A stretch of DNA of 10,294 nucleotides from positions 1-10,294 of the forward strand of contig CALHQK010000148.1 in NCBI GenBank assembly GCA_938037185.1, written 5' to 3'. The DNA is from an uncultured Riemerella sp. GTDB lineage: Bacteria; Bacteroidota; Bacteroidia; Flavobacteriales; Weeksellaceae. This document shows, piece after piece, positions 1-6,563 of this stretch (its first letter is position 1; every line of letters begins with the position of its first letter). The translations under genes and the position numbers were made by a program. The notes beneath the pieces are model-generated. The model saw only the letters and a program-made list of their open reading frames with translations. It searched no databases and was not told where the DNA came from.

Positions 1-129
1 TTCAGCTCTTACATCCAATGTAGTCTGTGGAGTATCTGTCTTTATCCCAACCCCTTTTTTGGCTGTCTGTGCATTTAGGCTTACAGAAAAACCTAAAAGT
101 GCAATTGCTAAGTAAAAGTTTTTTTTCAT
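1..129 (-). CDS. Secreted protein, N-terminal part only (cut by the window edge)
   Basis: This is the first 43 codons of a gene that runs off the left edge, starting at the ATG complementary to 127-129. The protein opens with a classical signal peptide: two lysines after the initiator Met, a hydrophobic core (residues 5-17) and a cleavage site after LNA, just before Gln21, as is typical for Bacteroidota exported proteins. The mature start contains VGIKTDTPQTTLDV, a form of the VGI.T..P..TLDV motif often seen at the beginning of secreted or surface Bacteroidota proteins, some with collagen-like, tail-fibre-like or C-terminal sorting domains. The function cannot be told from this fragment. It lies downstream of and in the same direction as the TonB-like gene, but a good promoter of its own lies 70-100 bases upstream, so it is probably transcribed separately. 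Confidence 0.8.
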   Translation of the reverse strand, partial: MKKNFYLAIALLGFSVSLNAQTAKKGVGIKTDTPQTTLDVRAE

Positions 130-199
130 AGCATTTAATTGTTTAAATTTTAATTATTTTAATATTCACTCTCAAAAGTAAAAACACTTTCTTTGGGTG

Positions 200-230
200 C
201 AAAGTTATATAATAAAAATGAATGTTGCAA
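200..230 (-). promoter_or_regulatory. Candidate Bacteroidota-type promoter for the secreted protein gene
   Basis: Read on the minus strand, TTG (228-230) is followed by 20 bases and then TAACTTTG (200-207). This matches the primary sigma factor consensus known from Bacteroides and Flavobacterium (a -33 TTG-type element, about 19-21 bases, then a -7 TAnnTTTG). It would start transcription near 193 and give a leader of roughly 60 bases before the ATG at 129. It is the best-spaced promoter in the window. Confidence 0.6.
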
Positions 231-288
231 TTTTATTTTTATTTTTTTCTTTTTCCAGTTAAAAATGTGGCATTTATGGCTCTTCGGC

Positions 289-981
289 TTATTTAAAATT
301 AATGGTATAAACTCCGGTAGAGTTGGTTTGTGCTTTTTCTGCTTTCACATATTTTTTCACCAAAGTAACAGCGTTATTTATGGTGTTTCTGCTTCTAAGC
401 CCCCCTACCCTCATGGCAGAAATCACATTGCCATTCTTATCCACCGTGTAAGCAATCTCTATTGTGCCTTTTTCCCTTACATTATTAGTTGGGAGTTTTC
501 CTTTATAGTTCATAGTGCCTGGTATGCCGGAAATGAGCTTTCTATCCACTCCTATTTTACTCTCTTTTGGAACTGTTTTTTTAGAAATGTCTTCTTTTTT
601 CTTCTCTGCTGGAGTTTCTGTTTTCATTGCTATTTCCTGCTTTTTCTGAGGTTTGGTTCCTACGGGAACAGCTTTGTTTTCAGCAGCTTGTGTTTCTTTA
701 GTTTCTTTTATTTCTTCTTTTTTAGGCTGTTCTTCTTGAATTGCAACCTGTTCATTTTTAACAGGTTCTACAACTTGCGGAACAGAAACTGGGATTTCTT
801 CCGGCTCCTCTATTCTGGACTGAAGAGTATCTCTCTCCAAAATATCTTCATCAGCCAAAATTTCTTTTTTATCTTGGTCTATCTTTGTGCCTTCCCTTTT
901 TTCTATCGGAACAAAATATAATATTCCAAAAAACACGCATGACACCAATGCCGTAAATCCTATACTTTTTACCCTGCTCAT
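289..981 (-). CDS. TonB-like energy transducer family protein (divergent)
   Basis: The 230-residue protein has the TonB layout. A short N-terminal anchor (hydrophobic residues 8-25) is followed by a long flexible periplasmic linker rich in Lys, Glu, Pro and Gln (about 58-142). A C-terminal domain (about 158-230) contains GTIEIAYTVDKNGNVISA and ends in VYTINFK, close to the TonB_C-type domain of Bacteroidota TonB-like proteins. In the family this domain contacts outer-membrane receptors and the anchor couples to ExbB/ExbD. The gene starts 6 bases after the ExbB-like gene and is clearly cotranscribed with it. Oddities: no ExbD gene accompanies the pair, and the anchor lacks the His usually found in TonB membrane segments (a Ser/Cys pair sits in the middle). 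Whether it energises a receptor or has another envelope role is open. Confidence 0.8.
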   Translation of the reverse strand: MSRVKSIGFTALVSCVFFGILYFVPIEKREGTKIDQDKKEILADEDILERDTLQSRIEEPEEIPVSVPQVVEPVKNEQVAIQEEQPKKEEIKETKETQAAENKAVPVGTKPQKKQEIAMKTETPAEKKKEDISKKTVPKESKIGVDRKLISGIPGTMNYKGKLPTNNVREKGTIEIAYTVDKNGNVISAMRVGGLRSRNTINNAVTLVKKYVKAEKAQTNSTGVYTINFK

Positions 982-987
982 ATTCTT

Positions 988-1611
988 TTATTTAATTTCA
1001 GCAACGATTTCTAAAAATTTATTGCCTTTTAATTTGAGTTCTGTTTCTATTTTATAAATCAAGGAAACCAAAATCATGTCCAGCCCATAAACTATCATTC
1101 CTATGAAAACCGCAACAACAAAAGGCAGGAACGATGTATAAAAAAACTCCGAACCAAAATCTAATTTCCCGCTCAAAAAGAAAGTAGTAAAAGACAATCC
1201 CGCTCCCAAAAAGCCTAAAAGCAAAATAATCTTTGCCAATAATTCAAACTTAAAAATATCTCTTCTTATTTCGGTAATCTCTGCTTCTCTTTGATTTTGA
1301 ACGGATAAGAATAATTCAAACGAAGATTTTTCTATATTTTCAAGTCCTTTTTTTATCATTCTGGACTCCGGCGAAACAACCCTCTTGCACCAGTCCATCG
1401 CAGCTTCTATTCTGTGGTCATAGATGCAGTCGGCTACATTATCCAAAAAATCTTCCTCTTTACTGCTGATTTCTTTCAAATAAAAATATTTAGAAAAAAA
1501 CAAATACAACGCGGCCACTCCCAAAACTAAAAGAATGACTATAAAAAAATCTGTAAGAAAACCTCCACTAAACAAAAATTCCCACAGAGAAATACGACTT
1601 GTCTGCTCCAT
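988..1611 (-). CDS. MotA/TolQ/ExbB-like inner-membrane protein (divergent)
   Basis: This 207-residue protein has three predicted membrane segments (about 19-41, 123-147 and 160-187) with a cytoplasmic domain between the first and second, the ExbB/TolQ topology. PESRMIKKGLENI (81-93) in the cytoplasmic domain resembles the SRMIEKGI region of Bacteroidota ExbB proteins, and GFLGAGLSF (133-141) sits where ExbB has GFLGTVxGM. In the family, an ExbB pentamer surrounds ExbD and uses the proton-motive force to drive TonB. Here the Thr residues normally found in segments 2 and 3 appear to be replaced by Ala and by an LPF stretch, and no ExbD is present. It is the first gene of a two-gene operon with the TonB-like gene. 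The start at 1611 is the first Met and gives a complete family N-terminus. Confidence 0.75.
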   Translation of the reverse strand: MEQTSRISLWEFLFSGGFLTDFFIVILLVLGVAALYLFFSKYFYLKEISSKEEDFLDNVADCIYDHRIEAAMDWCKRVVSPESRMIKKGLENIEKSSFELFLSVQNQREAEITEIRRDIFKFELLAKIILLLGFLGAGLSFTTFFLSGKLDFGSEFFYTSFLPFVVAVFIGMIVYGLDMILVSLIYKIETELKLKGNKFLEIVAEIK

Positions 1612-1631
1612 AAACTCTTAAAATACCAAAA

Positions 1632-1661
1632 CAAAGATAAAAAGTTTTTTTGTAAAAACCA
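1632..1661 (-). promoter_or_regulatory. Candidate promoter for the ExbB-like/TonB-like operon
   Basis: On the minus strand TATCTTTG (1632-1639) is a perfect TAnnTTTG -7 element. TGG (1659-1661), one mismatch from the -33 TTG, lies 19 bases upstream. The start of transcription would be near 1626, giving a short leader of about 15 bases before the ATG at 1611. The -7 match is strong and the -33 match weak. Confidence 0.5.
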
Positions 1662-1674
1662 TTCTATTCTCTGG

Positions 1675-1722
1675 ATTAAACGAAAAAATTGAGCATTTTC
1701 TTATAAAAACAGTTCGTTTAAT
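1675..1722. repeat. Perfect 10-base inverted repeat in the divergent intergenic region
   Basis: ATTAAACGAA (1675-1684) and its exact reverse complement TTCGTTTAAT (1713-1722) are separated by 28 bases. The pair lies between the two divergent promoter candidates, and its right arm overlaps the possible -33 element of the trmB-side promoter. It could be a pair of operator half-sites or a long-loop hairpin. There is no T-run directly after either arm, which speaks against a terminator. Its role is unknown. Confidence 0.5.
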
Positions 1723-1750
1723 AAAAAACCAATGTATTATTTTAGCTTTG
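1717..1750 (+). promoter_or_regulatory. Candidate promoter upstream of trmB
   Basis: TAGCTTTG (1743-1750) is a perfect TAnnTTTG -7 element. TTTA (1717-1720) lies 22 bases upstream as an imperfect -33 element. Transcription would begin near 1757, leaving a leader of about 47 bases before the GTG at 1804. It would drive trmB and, given the short gaps, the two genes after it. Confidence 0.4.
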
Positions 1751-1777
1751 ACGACTAATGAATGATAAATTATTTCT

Positions 1778-1785
1778 TAATTTTG
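1778..1785 (+). promoter_or_regulatory. Second TAnnTTTG box upstream of trmB
   Basis: TAATTTTG also fits the Bacteroidota -7 consensus and is 18 bases from the start codon. No TTG-type -33 element stands at the right distance (the nearest TTTG, 1747-1750, is 27 bases away). It is therefore a weaker candidate than the upstream one, though it could give a second start site. Confidence 0.3.
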
Positions 1786-1803
1786 CAACTTATTTAATAA
1801 ACT

Positions 1804-2481
1804 GTGGGAAAAAATAAATTAGCTCGTTTTGCGGAAAACAAAACCCTGCCCAATGTAATTCAGCCTACTAGAGCAGAGGCTTTAGAAGGATTTAGGCTAA
1901 AAGGCAGATGGCAGTCTGAATATTTTAAAAATAACAATCCTATTGTTTTAGAATTGGGCTGTGGCAAAGGAGAATATACCGTAAATATGGCAAAAGCCTT
2001 TCCTGATAAGAATTTTATTGGGATAGACATCAAAGGGGCAAGATTTTGGTTCGGAGCAAAAGAAGCTGTAACATCTAAAATGGACAATGTGGCTTTTCTC
2101 AGAACGCAGATAGAACTTATTGACTACTTTTTTGATAAAGATGAAATCAGTGAAATATGGATAACTTTCCCTGATCCACAGATAAAATACCGCAGAACAA
2201 AACACAGGCTGACCAACCCAGAATTTCTTAATCTTTACAAAAAAATTCTAAAGAAAGATGCTGTCATTCACCTAAAAACAGACTCTGAATTTCTGCACGG
2301 CTATACACTGGGGCTTCTGCAAGGGCTGGGACATGAGATTATTTCCGCTCACCATGACATCTATGGTGCTCCCGAATACGACCCTGAAACACCTCTGCTG
2401 CGAGAAATAAAAACTTACTACGAAAGCCTTTTCTCCGCGAAAGGAAAAACAATTACTTATATAAAATTTAGATTGAAATAA
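1804..2481 (+). CDS. trmB: tRNA (guanine46-N7)-methyltransferase TrmB
   Basis: TrmB is a cytoplasmic enzyme that transfers a methyl group from S-adenosylmethionine to N7 of guanosine 46 in the tRNA variable loop. The 225-residue product is the normal length. The SAM-binding motif LELGCGKGE is at 49-57, GIDIKGAR at 73-80, the family hallmark TFPDPQ at 121-126, the basic KYRRTKHRL at 128-136, and LKTDS follows further on. The start is GTG at 1804. An in-frame TAA lies at 1798-1800, and no later start would keep the conserved N-terminus MGKNKL..FAEN typical of flavobacterial TrmB. The ABC exporter gene follows after 14 bases, so this housekeeping gene probably shares a transcript with envelope genes. 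Identification is secure. Confidence 0.97.
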   Translation: MGKNKLARFAENKTLPNVIQPTRAEALEGFRLKGRWQSEYFKNNNPIVLELGCGKGEYTVNMAKAFPDKNFIGIDIKGARFWFGAKEAVTSKMDNVAFLRTQIELIDYFFDKDEISEIWITFPDPQIKYRRTKHRLTNPEFLNLYKKILKKDAVIHLKTDSEFLHGYTLGLLQGLGHEIISAHHDIYGAPEYDPETPLLREIKTYYESLFSAKGKTITYIKFRLK

Positions 2482-2495
2482 ATTCTATTTAACAA

Positions 2496-4283
2496 ATGGG
2501 AAATAATAAAAAACATATCTCTGGATTAGGATTTTTTAATTACTTTAAAAATATCATTGGATGGCATATCTATGCTTATCTGGTTCTCAATTTTTTAGTA
2601 GGATTATTGGATGGATTAGGCTTGGCTATGTTTGTTCCTCTGCTTGCTATTGCAACAGGCTCTAACACAGGGAACGAATCTTTGGGAAATTTAGAATTTT
2701 TGATAGACTTTATTCATACCTTAGGAATAGAACTAAACCTGCAAAATGCTCTTATCCTGATGGTAGGATTATTCGCTCTGAAAAATTTCTTCTTTTATTT
2801 AAGGATTATTTATTTCAACAAAATCCGTATCATGGGGCTTTTGAAAATAAAATTAGATTTGGTTTCTGGTCTTAAAAACCTTTCCTACAAAGGTTTTACA
2901 ACTATGGATGCAGGGAAGATTCAAAATAACATGATTGGGGAAACAGGTAACCTTATTTTGGCTATGGTTTTCTATTTCAACTCGATACAACATATTGTAA
3001 TGCTGCTGACTTACATTGCCTTAGCATTCACCTCAAACTGGCGGTTCGCCATAATGGTAGGAATAGGCGGGGGTATCACGAATATAATATATAAATATAT
3101 TAATAAAATTGTAAAAAATTATTCCATAAGAAAGAATGCCATCAGACATGATTTTAGTGGAAACCTCACCCAATCTATCAATAATTTCAAATATCTGAAA
3201 GCCACTAATTATTTTAAAAATTACGAAACCAAACTCAACCAAAACATACATGAAACCGAGCGAATCAACTATAAAGTTGGCAAAATAAGCGCCATGGCGG
3301 AGAGCCTCAGAGAACCTATGATTATCAGTGTAATCGCTCTTGTTATCTTGGTTCAGGTGAATATAATGGGTGGTGATTTCGGGTCTATATTGGTTAGTTT
3401 GCTTCTGTTTTATAGATCTTTAGCCCATTTAGTAACGATGCAGAACAACTGGTCTGGTTTTGTAGAAACATCTGTAAGCTTAGAATCAGTGGAAAATATG
3501 CTTTCGGAATTTAAGAAATACGAAGAAATTTCAAATACTGAGGAGATAAAATCCATTAACAATATCTCTGTAAAAGATGCAGAAGTAATTTTTGATGATA
3601 AACCTGTTCTCAAAAACATTAATCTAAACATCCCTAATAAAACATCTATTGCTTTGGTTGGGGAAAGCGGCGCAGGGAAAACTACTCTCGCCAATGTTAT
3701 CTGCGGACTTCTTCCTCCTAATAAAGGGGAAGTAGTAACCAACAACCAATCGGTTTATAATTCAAATTTGGATTCTTTCAGAAGTAAAGTCGGGTACATT
3801 ACACAAGAGCCAGTGATATTTGATGATACTATTTTCAATAATGTTACTTTCTGGGCAGAAAAAACACCTGAAAATTTGGAGAAATTCTACAATGCGATGA
3901 ACATGGTTTCTATGAAATCTTTTGTGGAGAATTTAGACCAACAGGAAAATACTCCGTTAGGAAATAATGGAATTTTGATTTCTGGTGGACAGAAGCAGAG
4001 AATATCCATTGCCAGAGAGCTTTACAAAGATATCGAACTTCTTATAATGGACGAAGCAACTTCTGCTCTTGACTCTGAAACCGAAAAATACATTAAGGAT
4101 AATATTGATTTGCTGCATGGTAAATTTACCATCGTAATCATTGCACACAGACTTTCTACCATCAAAAATGTGGATAGAGTCTATCTATTAGAAAAAGGAG
4201 AAATTTTGGATTCCGGAAGTTATAATGAACTAATAGAGAAATCCGCACGATTCAGAAGAATGGTGGAACTGCAAGAAGTGTAA
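2496..4283 (+). CDS. ABC exporter, fused permease and ATPase (MsbA/PglK-type half-transporter)
   Basis: The 595-residue protein is a half-transporter expected to act as a homodimer in the inner membrane. Residues about 20-320 form the membrane domain, with clear hydrophobic segments near the start and at about 270-310. The ATPase domain follows: Walker A GESGAGKTT (389-397), Q-loop TQE with Gln437, signature ISGGQKQR (495-502), Walker B LLIMDE with Asp519 and Glu520, D-loop SALD, and the H-loop His551 in AHRLS. All catalytic residues are present, so it should hydrolyse ATP. The family includes MsbA (lipid A), PglK-type lipid-linked oligosaccharide flippases and peptide or drug exporters. Since a glycosyltransferase follows after 25 bases and more glycan genes lie beyond, a lipid-linked glycan is the most likely cargo. 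That is inferred from context, because the sequence does not fix the substrate. Confidence 0.93.
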   Translation: MGNNKKHISGLGFFNYFKNIIGWHIYAYLVLNFLVGLLDGLGLAMFVPLLAIATGSNTGNESLGNLEFLIDFIHTLGIELNLQNALILMVGLFALKNFFFYLRIIYFNKIRIMGLLKIKLDLVSGLKNLSYKGFTTMDAGKIQNNMIGETGNLILAMVFYFNSIQHIVMLLTYIALAFTSNWRFAIMVGIGGGITNIIYKYINKIVKNYSIRKNAIRHDFSGNLTQSINNFKYLKATNYFKNYETKLNQNIHETERINYKVGKISAMAESLREPMIISVIALVILVQVNIMGGDFGSILVSLLLFYRSLAHLVTMQNNWSGFVETSVSLESVENMLSEFKKYEEISNTEEIKSINNISVKDAEVIFDDKPVLKNINLNIPNKTSIALVGESGAGKTTLANVICGLLPPNKGEVVTNNQSVYNSNLDSFRSKVGYITQEPVIFDDTIFNNVTFWAEKTPENLEKFYNAMNMVSMKSFVENLDQQENTPLGNNGILISGGQKQRISIARELYKDIELLIMDEATSALDSETEKYIKDNIDLLHGKFTIVIIAHRLSTIKNVDRVYLLEKGEILDSGSYNELIEKSARFRRMVELQEV

Positions 4284-4308
4284 GAATTTGTATTAAAAAA
4301 TTTGAAAA

Positions 4309-5400
4309 ATGAAAAAGAAATCTATTCTATTTGTCTCTGATATTCCTAATTGGGCTTATCATTATATCATAAAAACATGGGTGGAAACTATTTATACTGA
4401 TTACGACTGTTTTATAGCTTTTGCTAAAGATTTTTCTATCCGCCCAAAAGAATATAGCTATATGGATGTTATAAAAAATAGATTAGGCTTCCTATTAAAA
4501 AATTCTTATCCTAAATTTTATATCCATCCTTCCAGAAAATATTCTTATCCTATTTATAGACAAAATCCGGTATATGACGCGATATCTATGCGTCCTGTAG
4601 ATAAAGTCCACTTTGATGCCATGATTATCATGGAATGCTATCTGCAATTCACTGCAGAACTGCCATTTACAGCAGATAAAACATTTGTTGGGCTATACAC
4701 AGATTCTTACCCTCACGAAGGACCTTCTTATGATTTTAAAAATAATATTGATTTAACAAAACTTTCCAGAGAAGAGTTCTTTGATAAATATATCAGTAAA
4801 AATGATGGTCTCATTGTAGGGAATTATAACCTATATAATGACTATAAGAATTTCAATTTTCCTATAAAAATTTCAAATGCTGTTTATAAAGCTGATCAAT
4901 TTATTGAAAATAAAAATGTGGGAAAAAATAAAACTTTAACCATAGGCTGGACAGGAAATCCTAATCGAGAGATGAAAGGTTTTAGAAATATTATAGAACC
5001 TGCCATAAAAGAGCTACAAGCAGAGAGGCTTGACATTCAATTGAAAACAAAATTCAGTGGAAGCTACGAGGATTTACTCAGTTTCTACCAAGATATAGAT
5101 TTAGTTTGTATTGCTTCTTCTAGTGACACTGGTCCTTCACTATTTTCAGATGCTTCCTTATGCTCTGTTCCTACAGTTTCTACAAGAATTGGATTCCCTA
5201 ATACTGTAATAAAGGACGGAGAAAATGGTCTCTTTATTGAGCGGAATAAGGAAGATTTAAAAACAGCTATCAAACAATTATACAATGACCGAAATTTACT
5301 TCAATCATTTTCTTCAAGAATAAAAGAAGATTATCTCAAGTTTTTTAATAACGAATTATTTATCAATAATTTAAGAGAATTTCTATCAGCTTCATTATAA
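4309..5400 (+). CDS. Glycosyltransferase, GT-B fold, GT4-like
   Basis: The product has 363 residues, no signal peptide and no membrane segment, as for a cytoplasmic or membrane-associated sugar transferase. The C-terminal half (from about residue 205) carries the donor-binding domain. IGWTGNP opens it, and a stretch from DIDLVCIASSSDTGPSLFSD through SVPTVST to DGENGLFI corresponds to the region of GT4 enzymes that binds the nucleotide-sugar. The usual E-x7-E motif there is replaced by Asp273-x7-Asp281. The N-terminal half is little conserved, as expected for acceptor-binding domains; MKKKSILFVSDIPNWAYHYI fits the first beta strand and loop. It lies 25 bases after the ABC exporter and ends one base from the stop of the opposing gene. 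A role in adding a sugar to a surface glycan precursor is inferred; donor and acceptor are unknown. Confidence 0.85.
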   Translation: MKKKSILFVSDIPNWAYHYIIKTWVETIYTDYDCFIAFAKDFSIRPKEYSYMDVIKNRLGFLLKNSYPKFYIHPSRKYSYPIYRQNPVYDAISMRPVDKVHFDAMIIMECYLQFTAELPFTADKTFVGLYTDSYPHEGPSYDFKNNIDLTKLSREEFFDKYISKNDGLIVGNYNLYNDYKNFNFPIKISNAVYKADQFIENKNVGKNKTLTIGWTGNPNREMKGFRNIIEPAIKELQAERLDIQLKTKFSGSYEDLLSFYQDIDLVCIASSSDTGPSLFSDASLCSVPTVSTRIGFPNTVIKDGENGLFIERNKEDLKTAIKQLYNDRNLLQSFSSRIKEDYLKFFNNELFINNLREFLSASL

Positions 5401-5401
5401 A

Positions 5402-6397
5402 TTATCTATAATATCTCCATTTAAATAGCTTGAATCCAAGGTTTGTAGGCAGGCTCGTATAGAAGTCTTTTTTCTTAATTTCTTTAGAGAATTTGGAAGA
5501 AAAATAGTCTAAAACACTTAATGAACTAAGAGTCTTATAGTTAGCATAACTTTCTTTCCATAAGTGTTCATTCTGCTGCGCTTTCCAGTTCATTTGGAGT
5601 GTCATATCTTTGAAAGCAATCAAATATTTTAGGATTAGTCTTTTCCTTTCTGCTTCTGTCTCTTTTTTTAGTTCTTTATCAATATACTGCCCAATAGTAA
5701 ACCAGTTATCAAAATTCTTTTTGCCCCGATTATGAATTACTGATTTTTTATGTAGAAAATAAGTGTAAGTAACGCCTTTATTTATAGCTATTTTATTCAT
5801 TTTCAATACTAAATGAAAAGTCCAAAGCTCATCTTGGGCAAAAAGCCCCCTTACAAAATAGAGTTTATTCTGCCTTAAATAATCTACAATAAACAACTTA
5901 TTCACGGCATAAGTGACCAGCTTCCCTGAACAAAAAGCCCTCAATATATTATCATTCCCTTCTATAACCTCTTCCTCGGCATTAATTTTAATGCAGATGC
6001 TTTTTTTTCCTGTTTCCTGCTGTTCGCATTCCAATTGAGAAATAGTCATCTCGGCTTTTGTCTTCTCCGAAATATCAACTAATATTTCTATACAATCCGG
6101 CGTAATAGTATCATCACTATCCAAGAAAAAAAGATATTTCCCCTGCGCTGTATCTATTCCTTTATTCCGCACAACAGAAAGCCCCGAATTCTCTTCCAAA
6201 TGATATATTTTCCAATTTTGAAGACCATGTTTTTGGATAAATTCTTCTGCAATCTGCACAGAATTATCCAGAGTTTTATCATTTATCAGAGTAACTTCCA
6301 GATTTTTATATGTTTGATTTAAAACAGATTGCAAACATCTTTCTAAAAACTCCTCACATTTAAAAATCGGAATTGATATCGTAACTAATGGCAGCAT
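5402..6397 (-). CDS. Glycosyltransferase family 2 (GT-A fold)
   Basis: The 331-residue product begins with the GT2 nucleotide-sugar domain. The opening strand VTISIPIFKCEEFLERCL and QSVLNQTYKNLEV are followed by INDKTLDNS (38-46), standing where the common form is VDDGSxDGS, then NSGLSVVRNKGI (70-81) and the metal-binding DSDD (93-96). A later QDELW with Asp189 is the likely catalytic-base region, equivalent to the ED motif of inverting GT2 enzymes. The protein is soluble, with no membrane segment, so it probably acts at the cytoplasmic face on a lipid-linked acceptor. Its stop codon is one base from that of the convergent GT4 gene. A -7-like box lies about 50 bases upstream of its start, so it may be transcribed separately from the amidotransferase genes or by read-through from them. 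Sugar specificity cannot be told. Confidence 0.92.
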   Translation of the reverse strand: MLPLVTISIPIFKCEEFLERCLQSVLNQTYKNLEVTLINDKTLDNSVQIAEEFIQKHGLQNWKIYHLEENSGLSVVRNKGIDTAQGKYLFFLDSDDTITPDCIEILVDISEKTKAEMTISQLECEQQETGKKSICIKINAEEEVIEGNDNILRAFCSGKLVTYAVNKLFIVDYLRQNKLYFVRGLFAQDELWTFHLVLKMNKIAINKGVTYTYFLHKKSVIHNRGKKNFDNWFTIGQYIDKELKKETEAERKRLILKYLIAFKDMTLQMNWKAQQNEHLWKESYANYKTLSSLSVLDYFSSKFSKEIKKKDFYTSLPTNLGFKLFKWRYYR

Positions 6398-6449
6398 AAT
6401 TTATTTTTTAGGTTTATAATAAATAGAGATTATTCATAAACTCTTTTGG

Positions 6450-6457
6450 CAAAATTA
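6450..6457 (-). promoter_or_regulatory. Candidate -7 box upstream of the GT2 gene
   Basis: On the minus strand the sequence is TAATTTTG, a TAnnTTTG match 52 bases before the ATG at 6397. The expected -33 position (about 6477-6481) reads GTTTT, not TTTG, so the match is partial. It lies in the 166-base gap after the amidotransferase pair, the only sizeable gap on this strand to the right of 5402. Confidence 0.35.
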
Positions 6458-6516
6458 AGTATTATTTTCGTTCAGAAAAACAGATTTCCTACACATTTAC
6501 TCATCTTTGTTTTTCA

Positions 6517-6550
6517 ATAACTTACACAAATCATTCATTCGTAAAGTTAT
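6517..6550. repeat. Imperfect inverted repeat after the amidotransferase pair
   Basis: ATAACTTAC (6517-6525) and GTAAAGTTAT (6541-6550) are complementary except for one bulged base, with a 15-base loop. It lies 14-47 bases beyond the stop codon of the first amidotransferase gene in the direction of transcription. It could be a weak terminator or an mRNA end-stabilising hairpin, but the stem is AT-rich and no clean U-run follows it on the minus strand. Confidence 0.25.
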
Positions 6551-6563
6551 CTCAACTCTTTTT

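Noticed and set aside
175..190. Small hairpin AAAGT-6 bases-ACTTT in the leader of the secreted protein gene
   Set aside because: Five mostly AT pairs in an AT-rich leader are expected by chance. No riboswitch-like structure is visible around it.
230..265. Possible terminator after the TonB-like gene (T/A-rich stretch with a TTTTT/AAAAA stem)
   Set aside because: The stem is only A-T pairs next to low-complexity sequence, with no GC-containing stem before a U-run. It cannot be told from background.
193..921. Long plus-strand open frame of 242 codons
   Set aside because: It runs antisense to the TonB-like gene and its translation is a Phe/Ser/Cys-rich string typical of the complement of a Lys/Glu-rich linker. 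The minus-strand frame has clear TonB family features.
1612..1803. Possible small gene or RNA gene in the 192-base divergent region
   Set aside because: There is no open frame with a plausible start and leader and no tRNA-like cloverleaf. The region is explained by promoters and the inverted repeat.
3410..3745. Minus-strand open frame of 111 codons inside the ABC exporter gene
   Set aside because: It is antisense to the Walker A region, which is clearly coding on the plus strand, and shows no family resemblance.
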